Source: Macrotrachela quadricornifera (taxonomy: Eukaryota; Rotifera; Eurotatoria; Philodinida; Philodinidae). Taken from it: a stretch of 64,000 nucleotides of DNA. The notes under the pieces are model-generated. The model saw only the letters and a list, made by a program, of their open reading frames with translations. It was not told the DNA's origin and did not search any database. A program made the translations under genes and the position numbers. The stretch lies in NCBI GenBank assembly GCA_022393335.1, contig JAJEKB010021931.1:755216-819215 (forward strand), written 5' to 3'. Of this stretch, positions 24,640 to 37,982 are shown in pieces (the first letter of the stretch is position 1; each line of letters starts with the position of its first letter).

Positions 24640-25027
24640 CTACTCTCCCTCGGACAAAAAAAACAATCATTTTCAATTTCACTTTTACATCGCTTAATAC
24701 TTTGTTTTAAAAAAAATAAATATACCACAAGTTACAGCATAAAAAGAACTACAACCTACAAAGTAAAGCCTATTTCAATTATGTACCTTTAATTTTCAAA
24801 AATAGTAAAATTCTGTGAGACCAATATCCGGCGCTGCAAAAAAATCGCTTTATTAGAAGGACGAGAAATTCCTTTCTTCTTATTTGAACAAATTGTTCTA
24901 TATAAATTATAGAGCTTTTCATGCTGCATCGAGTGGTATATTTTGTTTTTTTTTAAACAAAGTATAAGCGATGTAAAAGTGAAATGGACAATGATAGGTT
25001 TTTTTTGTCCGAGAGAGACTGTAGGAC
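24640..25027. repeat. Foldback element, about 390 bp
   Basis: The left arm has CTCGGACAAAAAAAAC, TTTCACTTTTACATCGCTT and AATATACCAC. The right arm carries the same three blocks inverted (AAGCGATGTAAAAGTGAAA, then TTTTTTTGTCCGAGAG). Inner arm sequence of the GATGCAGC-TGAAAAGCTCTA type recurs elsewhere in the window. Confidence 0.7.
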
Positions 25028-25494
25028 TCTTCAATATATAGCAAAAGCTAACTACATGACGTCGTTTCCTATTGATAGGCGTTAGCTTTACGAATTTCTG
25101 TGCAAGCGATCTCAAATGCAGTATTGTGGACCAACAAATCTGTTCGTTGACAATATTGCTTCTGCATTTATAGAGAAAAATCAGTTTTAAGGTTTCCAAC
25201 TTATCAGCAAGTGTTAATGAAAGCATAACTTACATCATACTAATGGATGACCCAGCTTAAATAGTCCTTGTAGTATTTTGCATATTTTTCATCTATAACT
25301 CGGCATAGAAAAAGAACTTTTTTTACAGAAAGATTCTTTGTCAAATTCTCTACGAAACGTATATGTTTTTATTATCTTAAATAGTTTCCATTATTTTGCG
25401 ATATGCGATACAATCGATTGGTCTACGAGTTATAACTTTCAAACACAACAGTTTATCAAATCTATTTTTATTGCACATTTTAATTTTTAGATCA

Positions 25495-26327
25495 TCGTTG
25501 CTTTATATACCGATCTATTCCAACCAATGAACTTTATAATTTCATCCCATATGCAGTAATCCAATATATTAAGATCAGGACTATGAGGTTACCAATGGTT
25601 TTTATCGATAAATCCTGAAAAATTATCATGATACCAATGTTGTATTAACTGATGAACGTGAGGTTTAGCACTGGCTTGTTGGAACGTAATGTATTAGCAA
25701 AGGAGATGCATCTTTCGATCGAACACCCAGCCAAACCACAACCCTTTCAGGAAATGCTTTTTTTCTGACGAATACCACTTTTTATCAGCTTCATCACGAT
25801 TTACAGCGTAAATATGGTCGCTTTGGATATTGTGAACATCATCGATGTCGAACATCGTTTCACTAGAAAACAGAATATTTAATATTTCCTGCTCTCAAAA
25901 ATCTATTCGCATCCAATTGACTATTTTTTTCTTTTATGTTCTTCTATGAGTACTGGCTCGGTCAAATGCTCGTATAGTTAGTAGCCAAGATATTCTCAAA
26001 GAATCCTTCGAGCACTTGTTCGATATTTACCTAATCCAAGTGCAAGTTCTTGACTTGATTCCTTATTTTGTTGCAGTCCTTTTTTTGACCATTCTTTATG
26101 CCATCTTCAGATTGAATTGCACGTGAAGGAACTGATGGTGTTGTCGAATCAATAAAACCAGTTTCATGTTTCATTGTACAGCTTCTTTTAGTCATTGTCA
26201 AACAAAGTACTCTGTTCAAATCATAAAAAAATTTCGTTGGATAATCATCATTTTCTGTCGCCATGACTGAGTGATTAGGTTCTTCAACACGCATCCACAA
26301 GGTACTATCCAGGGTTGTCAAATCCAA
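25495..26327 (-). pseudogene. Dead Tc1/mariner-type transposase
   Basis: Minus-strand pieces in order: GKYRTSARRIL (helix-turn-helix region, followed by a stop), LFSSETMFDIDDVHNIQSDH with IYAVNRDEADKKW, LWFGWVFDRKMHL, FQQASAKPHVHQL, HDNFSGFIDKNHW and PHSPDLNILDYCIWDEI. These match the DDE core of Tc1/mariner transposases. The first catalytic Asp block, usually FSDE, reads FSSE. The second, usually QQDxA, reads QQA-S and lacks the Asp. Only the third (SPDLN) is kept. Stops and frame changes interrupt the rest. Termini were not identified. The element cannot move on its own. Confidence 0.75.
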
Positions 26328-29300
26328 CTTTCAAAAAGCAGGAGGGAAGCAGAAGAATTCTTGAAATCAACTTAAACGGAAAAGTACAGACAGTTTTCTC
26401 CTGTAGAAGCAATATTGTCACTGTTAATTTACAAACTCCTGTAATTTTTCTTTTTCAAATGAATAAAGAAACAATTATCTCACAAATGAAATGAAGAAAG
26501 AAGATAGATAATCATAAGTGTCTCGATATCTCGAATAGAAAATCTGAAAACAAAACTTCTGAATAAATCTATATCTGCATACCTGTCTACTGTACTCATA
26601 ATAAGATCTCGGATCCCTTGTTTCGGTCGCCGGAACAATCAAAAATGGATCGAAAAGGCGCTGAAGAACTACGGAACTGAGCGATTTCATGATTCTTTAG
26701 CGTGTTTCTTACGCCGAGTTCAGGTCTACTTTCTCTAGAAATTTGCCGATTTCTTAGTCGGTCCCGATTGGATCACGCTGAAACTTGTTAGATACAAAAT
26801 CGATCAGGTCTGCTACCGAGTGACTTGCCAGAACCCGATGAAAATCGGATGAACACGAATGATTTGAGATTTCCCTGTGTTCTGACAACCCACTCCGTCT
26901 TTTTTACCTCTTTTCTCACGGAATCGTAGGTTGTTGGCGAAAACAATCATGAATATATTGAGTAATATTATCATATCGTACAAAAAAATGCCATAATATA
27001 AATTGATATGCTTGCCAATCAACTTATATAGTTAAGACAGGGCAACGCATGTGTCAAAGTGAGAAGAAGTTCCCAGATTTAGTAAATCTATCCTAAAATC
27101 CTGTCAGATCTGGTAAGATTTCTTCGACAAGATAGCCTCCGACAGTATGATGTCATACGCTGAAGATTTCTCCTTACTGGATACTGATAAAAACTTTTTT
27201 TATGTTGTATCCAGCAATATCTGATCCTTCAAAATTGCTTGACTGATTACAGATCCTACGATATACTGCTAGATTACCTGGATGCCATTGATTTATCGTC
27301 ATAATGAAGCAAATTCGATGTTCTCGTGTTTCTCCGTGCATGATTACATTTTGGACGATTGTATGTCTTCAAATCGCAGACGGAGAAATATAATCGTATA
27401 AAAAGAAATACAGAATAAAATAAAAACTGAAGGCGAGCTTTGTTTGCCCATAAACTATCATATTTCTGCACATGCGATCACAGAGTTATACAATCACAAT
27501 TCTGAGTCATATGATACGCCGCATCTCTCTGATTATGATCATGCCTGTTTGGCATGAGTTAATATTGACAATGGCTTGATGATTCATCGTAGAAATTTGA
27601 TATACTGGAATAAGATAGCAACAAATAGAAGCGCCCGGTAAGCAAAAAGCAAGGGACCCTACAATCTACCCGATACATGTATGTCGTTTTCTACAAAACG
27701 TAAGGAGATGACTATGTTTCGTTGTGAAAAATTAAGCATTTAAGACAGCACAAAATAAAACGATTTGATCAAAATCTTAGAAGAATTGGTGGAAATTGAA
27801 AAGAAAAGAAAAAATACCATTCTCACATGTGTAACAATCCGAAAAAAAACAAATAAAAAACAAAAACGACATGTAATGAATTCTAATCGTGACTATTTGT
27901 GTGTGCCTACTTAATTGAATAGAGTTATATTATTGTCAGATATTCTGTAAATAGAATAGACTTTTTTTTTCTAATGTTTACCACCCTTTTCTAATGCATA
28001 CATAAGCAGTTGCACAATAATCTCTACGGACAATTAGAAGTTTTATTTCTTTATTACTCTTTCAAGTCATATTCAACCTCTACGAATAGTGTATGAGTTT
28101 TGTCGGATTCATAGTACTATTGTGTCAGTGGTTTTCAGTTTTCTTCGGATAAAAATTGTCTCTTTTTTTTCTCCTATTTTCTATAGAGTATTGTTGGGAT
28201 ACCAGTGTGTTTTACTTATTATTTTAGAATGGTCAACGAGAAACGCTAGATGTTTACTCTTTCATGATGTTCTTTCCGACAATTCTCATTCTCGAGATTT
28301 TTGTAATTATGTGTGCTTTATTCAACTGTTATTGTCACGCTTATTTATTTACCGATGTAAAGGAAGTAGACACATATATTTTATAAGGATATGACAAGAA
28401 ACTAAAAAGCAAAACAAACTGAATATGGCATACAAAATATTTACGATTCTGTCACCATAGCTTTTGTAACATGGCTACTTTTTTCTGTCGAGAAATCTTC
28501 GTGTTGATAATTCTTGACTGTTTAAGAAACATTTATGAAACTCTGTATAATCAGAATGACCGTTCATTCTAATTCTTAATTCTACATCAACAAAATGATA
28601 TGTGGTTCGGCTTCGATTATCATTGAATAAAAATTTCATACGAATGAAAATTCTTTCTCAATCAACATTGAAGATAGGCACGGTAATAAGAGAATGTAAC
28701 TGTGCATTAAGCACATTTTCACTATCATCACGATAAGCTAGGACATTATCGTCGCTACGTTTAATGATGCTTTTTCTTTTCTAGACTTTTTTTACTGATT
28801 CAAAACGTCACTAAAAAGGAAGCCACCAAAAAACCTGAAAATCAGCAAAAATTAGGAGAGAAGCTTAAAAATCAGCTTTGGAATTCAGGAGAATTTTTAT
28901 CAGGAGAAACGTTTGAAAATCAGGAAGTTTGGTAACTCTGTTTATGACATGGCACTGTGGATCTCTAGATTCTTAGCAATGCTTTCAGGCAAAGGGCTTC
29001 TGAATGTCAGGGATAAGACGATATAGTTGGTTCCCGATTTTTTAGGAACGGGACCGAAAGTGATACTCTTATACGTGTAATTCGATCATCAAAACTCATT
29101 CTGAATAAAATGTTCTAGTGATATGTACCTTGCTTTACGATGAAATAAAATGTTATTAAACTTGCTTGATCTAGTTATCCGCTTTCTTTAATTGATAAGA
29201 ATAGCAAAACTTTTATCAACATGCACATGTTTTTTACACAATTATATACAACGACTACTACTGGTAAGATCTTACTCTTCACATACATGAAGTAAGAAAT

Positions 29301-29917
29301 ACAAATACATAGGTGCTCAAACATAAATTTTACCATTTCTATTTACAGAAAATTTTCTATTTTGATCGATTAGAGTTTTACATATGTAAGTATAGATATT
29401 GAAAATAGAATGCTCTGTTTCTCTTCTAAAAAATAATGTTAGAAATTATATTACGAAAATTAATCAGTTTATCTGTCTCAAAATTTTTTTCTTGTTTAAT
29501 GCTTTCAACTTAATAAACCTTAGATCTTGATCTATTGTGTTAGTAGAAGATTGTCTTTAGTCAAATTAATTAAATGGACTCCTGTTAAGCCTTTACTCAA
29601 ACTGATTCACAAGGTCAACTATTCTCTATCATGCACATATCAGATTACGTCAGATAGAATAAAAGTAATAGTATCAATAATACCCAGGAAGAATGGACTT
29701 CTCCATATTTTAATGAATCCTTTTTTGATATTCATGGTTTTTTTCTACCTAAAAATTGATCAAAGTGATAAATAATATCAACTTATTTAAACAGATTGTT
29801 TAAATTTTGATCGGTTTTATACGATTCTTAGCTTTGAATCCATGCTATCGATTATGAGAGTTTAACTAATTGTGATCTACTATGTGTCCCAAAAATCCCT
29901 TCCTAAAAGTTTTATCG
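26328..29917. other. Long intergenic stretch
   Basis: No gene recognised. A frame on the minus strand at 26475-26690 has an ordinary protein look (MKSLSSVVLQRLFDPF) and ends near a GTATGC donor-like site, but no partner exon was found. Weak AAAATCAGGA repeats occur near 28840-28935. Confidence 0.4.
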
Positions 29918-30415
29918 TATATCTATACTACATCATTTAATTTTATCAACAATTTTTTTTTATTAAAGGTGAAGATATCGAGTTTTTATCCGAACCACTT
30001 TTGATACTAACTTGCAAAGGTATGACTTTTAATCGAAATACAAAAGTTTTGCTTTCTTTGTATTTTCAGAAAAACATTATGCATACTTTTTTTTTTTCTT
30101 TAGTTATTTAAACCTTTTGAGGCGCCTTTCTGTAAATTTTTGCATCAGAAAAAAGTTTAAAAGACTTTCGATGTACAGTTTTTTGTAGAACTCAGTACGC
30201 TCTATTCACCCATATAGAAATATTAAAGTAAACAATCGAGCTGATTTTTCAGCTACCTGCATTTCACAAAGAAAAACAGAATTTTTCTATTTCGATCAAA
30301 AGTCATAACTTTGCAGGTTAGTATTGAAAATAGTTCGGATAAACAAAAATTTGTTATCTTCAACTTTAATTTAAAAAGAAACTGTTGATAAAGTTAAATA
30401 ACATAGCAAAGATAC
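29918..30415. repeat. Foldback element, about 500 bp
   Basis: The left arm has CATTTAATTTTATCAAC, then ACTAACTTGCAAAGGTATGA. The right arm has the inverse, TCATAACTTTGCAGGTTAGT, then GTTGATAAAGTTAAATAACA. Arms are about 150 bp around a centre with no coding capacity. It abuts the next element. Confidence 0.7.
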
Positions 30416-30423
30416 TGTCTGGG

Positions 30424-31522
30424 CGAATTGGTGTCTCCCTATCATTTTTTTGCTTTCGTTACTATACTTCTTGTATTGTTTAATCTACTATATATAACGA
30501 GAGAGCCCGAAACGCGCTGTATCTTTTGGCATATTTTACTTAAACATCAAATATAATTTTAAGTATAACAAATGTGTTAGACGAAAAATGACATCTTTTT
30601 TCACTATAATATATACCGATATCTAGATCATAATGAAAGAATCTATAAGAACAATATTAAGGCGTATCATAATATTCATACGTATTGACACTTCGAGGGG
30701 TCCATGAGAAATTTAATTTATCCCATTTTACTTTTAAACTATAAAATTTAGTACTTTGTCACTCCTTTTACTCCCTTTAGTTCCTTTACTTCATTGAAAT
30801 GAGTAAAGATGATAAAGGGATTAAAAGAACGAGTAAAAGAAGTAAAAGAAGTAAAAGGAATAAAAGGAGTAAAGAGATTAAAGGGAGTAAAAGAAAGTAA
30901 AAGAACTATTATCTTATGATTTGCAGCATATGTCTATAGATATAGATTTTAATATGTTATATTGTTGCTTCTTACTCTCGACAACGAAATGTAAGGATAG
31001 AAAAGTAAAATGGAATAAAGTTAATTTCTCGTAGACCTATAATACCAACTCATAATAAGTCTGTAACCATCTTTAATTTTAAACCGTTCAGTCAATAATT
31101 TAAATCAACAACCAAAAATTCCAGGACGATATTTTTCAAGCACATTGTGCTTGAATTGTGATGTATATATGCCATATATACGAGCCATACTAAACAGAAT
31201 TACTTTCAGTCAATCGCAATGTATATATGTGCGTATATAAGAAGTACATCGATAGTGGGGAAAAAAAGAACGAAAAAGCTATAGAATTCATATTTTCATG
31301 TGCGTGTTAACATGGCATTGTAGACGATATGATTTCATGTAGTAAAAAATGTAATTTTCTCTTTTAATACATTTTTATACCTAAAATTATATTTGATATT
31401 GAGTTAAATATACTAAAGGATGCAGCGCGTTTCGGGTTTTCTCGGTATGCATAGTAGATTAAAAAGTAAAAGAGATATAGTAACGAAAAAAAAGAACGAT
31501 AGGGGAAAAATCAATTCGCTTC
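30424..31522. mobile_element. Non-autonomous element with about 180-bp terminal inverted repeats
   Basis: Left end CGAATTGGTGTCTCCCTATC faces right end GATAGGGGAAAAATCAATTCG. Both arms then share TTTCGTTACTATA, TTTAATCTACTAT, CCCGAAACGCGCTG and TTTTAAGTATAA-like blocks. The interior holds a strand-asymmetric tract (30801-30905) of GTAAAAGAA-type units, preceded by a pyrimidine-rich partner (30758-30795), plus two ATATATG-rich segments. No protein is encoded. Confidence 0.65.
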
Positions 31523-34433
31523 AACAGTACAACTGACAAGTGTTCCATAATTAATAATCAGTTTTTATATTCCTTTTTTTTCACGTCTAGTACGTTTATT
31601 TTAAAAACAAAATATATCACAAGATGCAGCGTGCAATTCTCTAGTTTCTTTAAATCGGGAGCTCAATTGTTAGTGTACTAAACATATCGATGAACGAAGC
31701 ATAGTTCGTGTAGTCATTCGATAAATTCTTACATACAAGTCGAAGTACTTTGAACATTGAATCAATTATATTGTTAAATAAAAATGTATATAACTAGAAG
31801 TTTTTTATTGATAAGTAATAATGAATGAAAGAAAGTATTTTCAACGTGCTTATATTAATAAATTGAAATATCTAAAATAAAATGATTGATTGTTTTTTTG
31901 CATATCTTTCTTTTTAGAAATATACATAATAAAAAGTATTAACTGTCATACAGTAAAGCTTTTTATGATGAATATCTGCAAAAAAAAGGATCCAATAAAT
32001 ATTGATAAAAACAATATTAAAAAACTGTTTATAATGAAATATTTAATAATATTTATTACATAAATCTAATAGAAAGTTTCGTCATGTTTTAATAAATTTT
32101 TTATGTGAAATCGAGCATTGAAAAATTCTTTGTGAATTTATGTTTTGAATACAGATAGTGTATTCTTATCTTGAATAAATCAATTTTCTTCGTCATATCT
32201 ATTATAAATATCGATATGCAACTTTATTTCAATATATGGAATAATATTGTTTTATTTATTAAAATGAATCGCTCAATATTCGATAGAATTCTTTGGAATA
32301 CTTGAAATTATGTTTAGAATATTTTCACTATTGTTTACTATATTCGATAAGGTATGAGGAAGAAAAATATTTTTTATTTGAAATTTATCGATTTATTAAT
32401 AATTTCTTATATTTGAGAGTAATTGTACAGCTAATTTCTCGTTTTATATAAAATATTTACAACGTATTTCATACTAATAATATTCTTAAAAAGTAACTTA
32501 TGAATTGTATCAATACTTATAAAGTCAGTATAATTACTATTACTTTCTGCTTTATTAGGTTTATCACTTTGTATTATGATACATTTTCAATTTCAAACAA
32601 TTTTAGGAGATGAGTTAGTGATATATTTATTTTAATTTCATGATGAAGAAGCATAAGTTTGTGATAGTGATCAAATATTTAACAAAAACTCATGAATCAA
32701 GGTAAATGTTTTTTTTCATAATTAAAATTCTATGAATATTCATCTATATTATTATAGATTTAAAGAATCTATATATGTTTTTGATAGAATAAAAATACAT
32801 TGAGATATAATGTTCTTTACTATTTGTTGCCATGAATGGATATCTTTGTTGAATGATGATTTCCATTATGCAAAATGCACAGAAAATTATAATAACGCTT
32901 CCAACTGAAGTTCGTGCCAGTCAGAGATGTTCATTTTGACTAAGAATCTGCCATTGCCGCGATAATATTTAATAAAATATGTTGATTTTCAAGGTACTAC
33001 TGCTGTTAATTGACAATATTTGTAAGGTACTATCGTACAGCATACATAAATATCAAGTTTCTGTATAAATTCATGGATTTTTAAAATTTCTTTCTAAAAA
33101 GTCTACTGTTGCCGCAGCGCCACGGTAATAGCGGTAGCACCGCGATGACATTTTGGATGCCAGTATGAAAGGGACTTGAGTGTAAGCATAATAACTCGAT
33201 AATGACAATATCTGGAAGTCTGTGGCTTTCATCAATTGAAACAGAAGAAGTCAAGTCAACCTTTTCTCCGATAATATATAAAATGAAATCCTTTTAAAAC
33301 AAATCGTTTTCGAAAAATATGTAAAAGAATGCATGGAAGTAATCTGGCGTCTAGAAGAAGTTTTGATTTTCACCTTGACTGGGATATAGAGACTTAAAAT
33401 CTACATCCTTACTCTTCATAATATTTTTATCGAAATGTCAATCTATTGTAATAGAACGTATGAAAAAAATAGTAAAAATCAACAAAACTCTCTGTTATCT
33501 GCACATATATATACACGATTGTGTTTGCTCAATGTTAAAATGTAATAAAAGAACCATTTATATTGTACGTTACATACTCTTCGAAGGTGATTAATTTTTA
33601 AAAAGATTCCATTCTATACATTATCAAAGAAAATAATAATTTAATTTCTGTTTTAATTCGTAAATATCGCAAGTCTCTTGAATTGTGGTGCAAACATTAG
33701 TGAAGGTTAACGATCAAAATTATCATTCAATGAAAGAATATCACCTTACTCACGATCCAGTGTGGAAAATTATAAATCTTTTTCATCACGTATTTCAGCA
33801 GGTAAAAATGGTGCATGCTATGCGAGAGTCTTCTTGAAATATTTTGATCTTTTATTAAATATAAAAACGATATTGAACATTTATATACTTCTTTTTCTTA
33901 TCAATAGTGTAATATTAATATGCAATTTTTCATTTTCTTCTATACTTGACGAAACAGTATGATAAAATAAGTATTGATATAATATGCAAAGATTAAAATC
34001 CTATCCGAGAAAATGAGATTCCAATTGAATATCGTCGATTTTATCGTAAATTGCGTGAAAAAAGAAACAAGATCAGGATGATCTATTCAAAGAATATCCA
34101 AGTTTCTCGAAGTGAAACATTTATTTTTATTATCTATATTTCTGATTAAAAGTTTTGTTTTTATAAGATAAGCATAATATGAATATAGATCAAGTCAATT
34201 GTTAAATGTTTTCATAAGAATAATTTTTTTGTAATCTTTATAAAGAAAAAAAGTTGGCATATATTTAATAATTTTTTTTTATTTTGCTTCTGAGAATAAA
34301 AGCAACTGTTATAATTATTTTCAATAAAATCATGAGTCAAAAAAATGAAAAGAGAAAACGAACATCTGTTATATCATTATAAATAACATTTAATTTCGAA
34401 TTAAAAACTGATCGAAAATCAATAAAAAAAAAA
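31523..34433. other. Long intergenic stretch
   Basis: Very AT-rich. No gene recognised. A plus-strand segment at 33705-33800 reads like a short exon ending at CAGGTAAAAATG, but nothing joins to it. A copy of the ATATATCACAAGATGCAGCG motif lies near 31611-31630. Confidence 0.4.
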
Positions 34434-36011
34434 ATGAAATTAATCTTATTTTTATTCATATTTTTCTTTAAAAATATATTTATTCATGCAGAAGTCGATT
34501 GTAGTATATATTCAAGTGATCTTGATATTATCAATTTAAATCCATTTTATGTACGAATGCCTTATTCACCAACTGGTACATCAATTGAATATGATGAAAG
34601 ATTAAAAACAGTATTTTCTTTTTTTATTATTAATAATGGTAATCCAAATATAAATATATATTGTTTAAAAAATTTACGAACACTTTCATTAACAAATTCA
34701 AATTTAACAATATTACCTGATATAAAAAATTTAAAAAATTTAAAAAGTTTAAATATTGAATCGGATAATGGTATGATTAGTCAACATTTACCATCTGAAT
34801 TTGGACAATTAACATCTTTAACAAGTATAAGATTAGCAAATATTAAAAATCTTGAAGATTTACCTAATGAAATTGAATATTTAACTGAATTAAATTATTT
34901 AACTTTACAAAATATTCCAAATTTAAATAAAATACCTGATGAAAATATTGGTAAATTAATTAAACTTATTCAATTAAATTTAAATGATTTACCTAAATTA
35001 TCAAAACTTCCATTAACAATAAATAATTTTCAAAGCTTACAACAAATAACATTATCAAAAACAAATATTGATAATCTCGAAATACAAAATCTATCTAGTT
35101 TATCTAATTTAGAAATTCGAAATAATTCAATATTAACAACAATACAAATTGCAAATATGTCACAATTAAATTCTATTACTATTCAAAATAATCCACAATT
35201 ATTAACAGTAAATATTCAAAATTTATCTTTAAAATCAGTTACTCTTTATCCAAATCCAAAATTAATCTCGTTAAATATGGAAAATATATCTTCTTTGCAA
35301 ACATTAACAATAACAGAGAATGTACAATTAAAAACAATTACATTAAAAGATTTTTCTACATTAACTAATTTTCAATTAATTTCCTTACCAAATTTAGAAT
35401 CAATTTTATTAGAAAATCTACCATTATTATCAACTGTTAGTTTTACATCAAATATTCTTTTAAATAATATTTTATTTAATAATGTCCCAACAATAAAAAA
35501 TCTTGATTTATCTAATTGTCAATTAACAAAATTTCCGGAAAATATTTTAACATTAAAATCATTAGAAAAATTAATAATGCCATCAAATAAATTATCATCA
35601 TTACCATTATCATTTGCAACTGATTTACCTAATTTAAAAATACTTGATCTATCGAATAATAATTTACAAGGAAATATTTTTCAAACACCTCTTATTTATC
35701 TTTATGAACTTCATTTAAATAATAACTTTTTAACATCACTTGATGGTATTGGAGGATTTAAATCTTTACAAAATTTTGATATAAATTTTAATAATATTTC
35801 ATCAATTCCATTAGAAATATTAAAATTATCAACAAATTTACAGAGATTTACTATAAATAATAATCAATTAGATCATGTTCCATATGAAATGACAAATATG
35901 AGAACATTAAATACTCTCTATGCAATGTATAATTATTATTCTCCAAATGAACGATATTATCTCAATGATTTATTTCGACAAACAAGAATAACATTTAATT
36001 TTAATTCATAA
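34434..36011 (+). CDS. Secreted leucine-rich repeat protein
   Basis: One intronless frame of 525 residues. It starts with a signal peptide (about 1-19, MKLILFLFIFFFKNIFIHAE) and a short Cys-containing region. From about residue 70 it is a run of leucine-rich repeats to near the end: for example LRTLSLTNSNLTILPDI, LKNLKSLNIES, LKILDLSNNNLQG, LYELHLNNNFLTSLDGI and LQNFDINFNNISSIP. The spacing is about 22-24 residues. Units near the middle (about 180-350) are less regular and rich in Asn and Ile. No membrane segment or GPI-like tail is seen after the repeats, so it is probably extracellular. LRR solenoids bind proteins or glycans; the ligand is unknown. Codon use is very AT-biased, like its neighbour at 36266. 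Confidence 0.88.
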   Translation: MKLILFLFIFFFKNIFIHAEVDCSIYSSDLDIINLNPFYVRMPYSPTGTSIEYDERLKTVFSFFIINNGNPNINIYCLKNLRTLSLTNSNLTILPDIKNLKNLKSLNIESDNGMISQHLPSEFGQLTSLTSIRLANIKNLEDLPNEIEYLTELNYLTLQNIPNLNKIPDENIGKLIKLIQLNLNDLPKLSKLPLTINNFQSLQQITLSKTNIDNLEIQNLSSLSNLEIRNNSILTTIQIANMSQLNSITIQNNPQLLTVNIQNLSLKSVTLYPNPKLISLNMENISSLQTLTITENVQLKTITLKDFSTLTNFQLISLPNLESILLENLPLLSTVSFTSNILLNNILFNNVPTIKNLDLSNCQLTKFPENILTLKSLEKLIMPSNKLSSLPLSFATDLPNLKILDLSNNNLQGNIFQTPLIYLYELHLNNNFLTSLDGIGGFKSLQNFDINFNNISSIPLEILKLSTNLQRFTINNNQLDHVPYEMTNMRTLNTLYAMYNYYSPNERYYLNDLFRQTRITFNFNS

Positions 36012-36265
36012 TAATAAGATATTGTTATAAATTGATGAATATTTAATTCTTAAATAAAATTTAATAGTTCTTCAATTAATAATCTTTCACATTATATAAT
36101 TATATATAGAATGGAAGGAAGAGGAAAGATGCTAGCGGTAGATTCGATTATTGTATATGAATAACATAGGTAATATAAGTGCATATCTTTACAAATATGA
36201 GATAACAGTTTAGATAATTATAAGTCTATGTTGTGCTTCAAACAGAATAGAAATAAACGTGTAAA

Positions 36266-37588
36266 ATGTTGTTGTTGTCTTTTGGTATTTTTTCTATATA
36301 TTTATCATTATATTCTTTTGTGGTTACAAATGAAATAAATCGTCCAACAGTTGGTGTTATACGTTGGGATGCATGGAATTTAATAAATGGACAATATGAT
36401 GAAATATCATATTATTCTCATCGAGCAATGACTCCTGAACATTTTCATTATCGTTTACCATTTTTTGCTAAAATTAATTCTGATAAAAATGTTAGTATAA
36501 ATGGTGATATACAAGAAATAATGGATCAAGAAATATTATATGCAAAATATGCAGGTTTTGATTATTTTGCATTTGATACATATTGTTCATTTGGATCGAA
36601 TTGTACAACAAATTCACCATATTGTATTCAATATTATAAACAAACATCAAATCAATATTGTCCTCAAAATCCATTTTATGGATTATATCGATATTTATCA
36701 AGTCCATATGTATCATTAATTAATTTTACTTTTGTTTTATTAGGTTCATCACCATGTGGTGATGAATTTCAAGAATATTATATTGAACATATGATGCATC
36801 CTCAATTTCAAACAGTTTTAAATGGTAGACCATTATTATATTTATTTCAATTTGGTGATGAAGAAGCACTATTATGTGGTGGAGGATGGCAAGGTAGTAG
36901 ACAAGTATTTGATAATTTTAGACAAAAAGTTATAAATCGAGGTTAGGTTTTTTTTTGTTTATTTCATAATGAAAAATTTTTAGAATTATTATAGGTCTAA
37001 AAAATCCATATATGGTTTTAATGGATGGAGATATACCAAGATGTAAAGCAACTGCTGATACAATTGGTTTTGATGCTATTTCATCATATGGAATTGGTGG
37101 TGGTGGAACTATACAAGTAAAATATTTTCTATTGGTATATAATATATTAATTGTCTTTTTTTTCTAGGGTTCTCCATTTAGTGATGAAGTACAACGAAGT
37201 CAACAGTAAGTGATATAAATCTTTAATGGATTATTTATAATTAATAATTTTCTTAATTAGATGGTGGAATTCTGCTATTCAAAGTGGATCAAAAGTTGTA
37301 ATAACACTTCCAACTGGTTGGGATCCACGACCACGTGCTGAACATCCCGTACCATGGGTTGATCAAGGACCAGAACATTTTTTACAACCAACTGCAGAAG
37401 AATTACAAAATTTTTTTATAAATTCAATACAATTAACTTGTGCTAAGAAAAATATAACTGAAGCTCAAACTATAATTGTTTATGCTTGGAATGAATGTAG
37501 TGAAAATGGTGCATCTCTTATACCTTCAATTGGAAATGGTACATATTATATTACAGCACTCAATAAAATACTTCCAATGTATTGTTAA
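36266..37588 (+). CDS. Secreted GH99/WbsX-like glycoside hydrolase
   Basis: Four exons, 36266-36941, 36995-37116, 37168-37205 and 37261-37588, with introns of 53, 50 and 55 bp, give 387 residues. A signal peptide (about 1-21) is followed by TVGVIRWDAWNL, YRLPFFAKI, EIMDQEILYAKYAGFDYFAF, RPLLYLFQFGD and, after splicing, NPYMVLMDGD, GFDAISSYGIGGGG, WWNSAIQSGSKVVITLPTGWDPRP and IIVYAWNECSENGASLIPS. This order (entry strand, MDxEI-YAKxAGxDY helix, late YAWNE) is that of the GH99-like or WbsX glycosidase fold, found in bacterial polysaccharide loci and in endo-mannosidases. It probably cleaves an extracellular glycan; the bond is not predictable. It lies 254 bp after the LRR gene on the same strand. 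Confidence 0.85.
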
Positions 37589-37982
37589 ATTATATTTATA
37601 TCAAACATTCACATATATCTTCTTAATTCGTGATTTTCTTTTTTAAATTAATAACTGTCAAAAAAATAAATAATGAGTTGTTATATATAATAACTCATTC
37701 AGAAATGACAGGAATGTTAAAAAAAATGAAAAACCTTGAAAACTAATGAATAAAAACAAAATTTTATATGTCAGATTAGTTTATCTATAATTAGCATAGT
37801 ATTATTATGATATTTCAATGAGGACAAAATTAATTCTTGTCTAGTTGTTCAACGAAGAAAAAAAAGAATCTTCTTGGATGATAAGAAGATTTAAAAACCT
37901 ACGCTACTATGTGTAAGATAAATTACAAATAGGATTAAAGAATTAGGTATATTATTAAGTTAAACAATAATCTACAAAAAGA
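37589..37982. other. Spacer after the glycosidase gene
   Basis: AT-rich. It contains a short perfect-looking palindrome, AATGAGTTGTTATA facing TATAATAACTCATT, at 37671-37698. No gene. Confidence 0.4.

Noticed and set aside
24789..25226. 145-codon minus-strand frame
   Set aside because: Lies over the right arm of a foldback element and has no recognisable protein features.
36492..36716. Minus-strand frame opposite the glycosidase
   Set aside because: Shadow of the plus-strand exon, which has clear family motifs.
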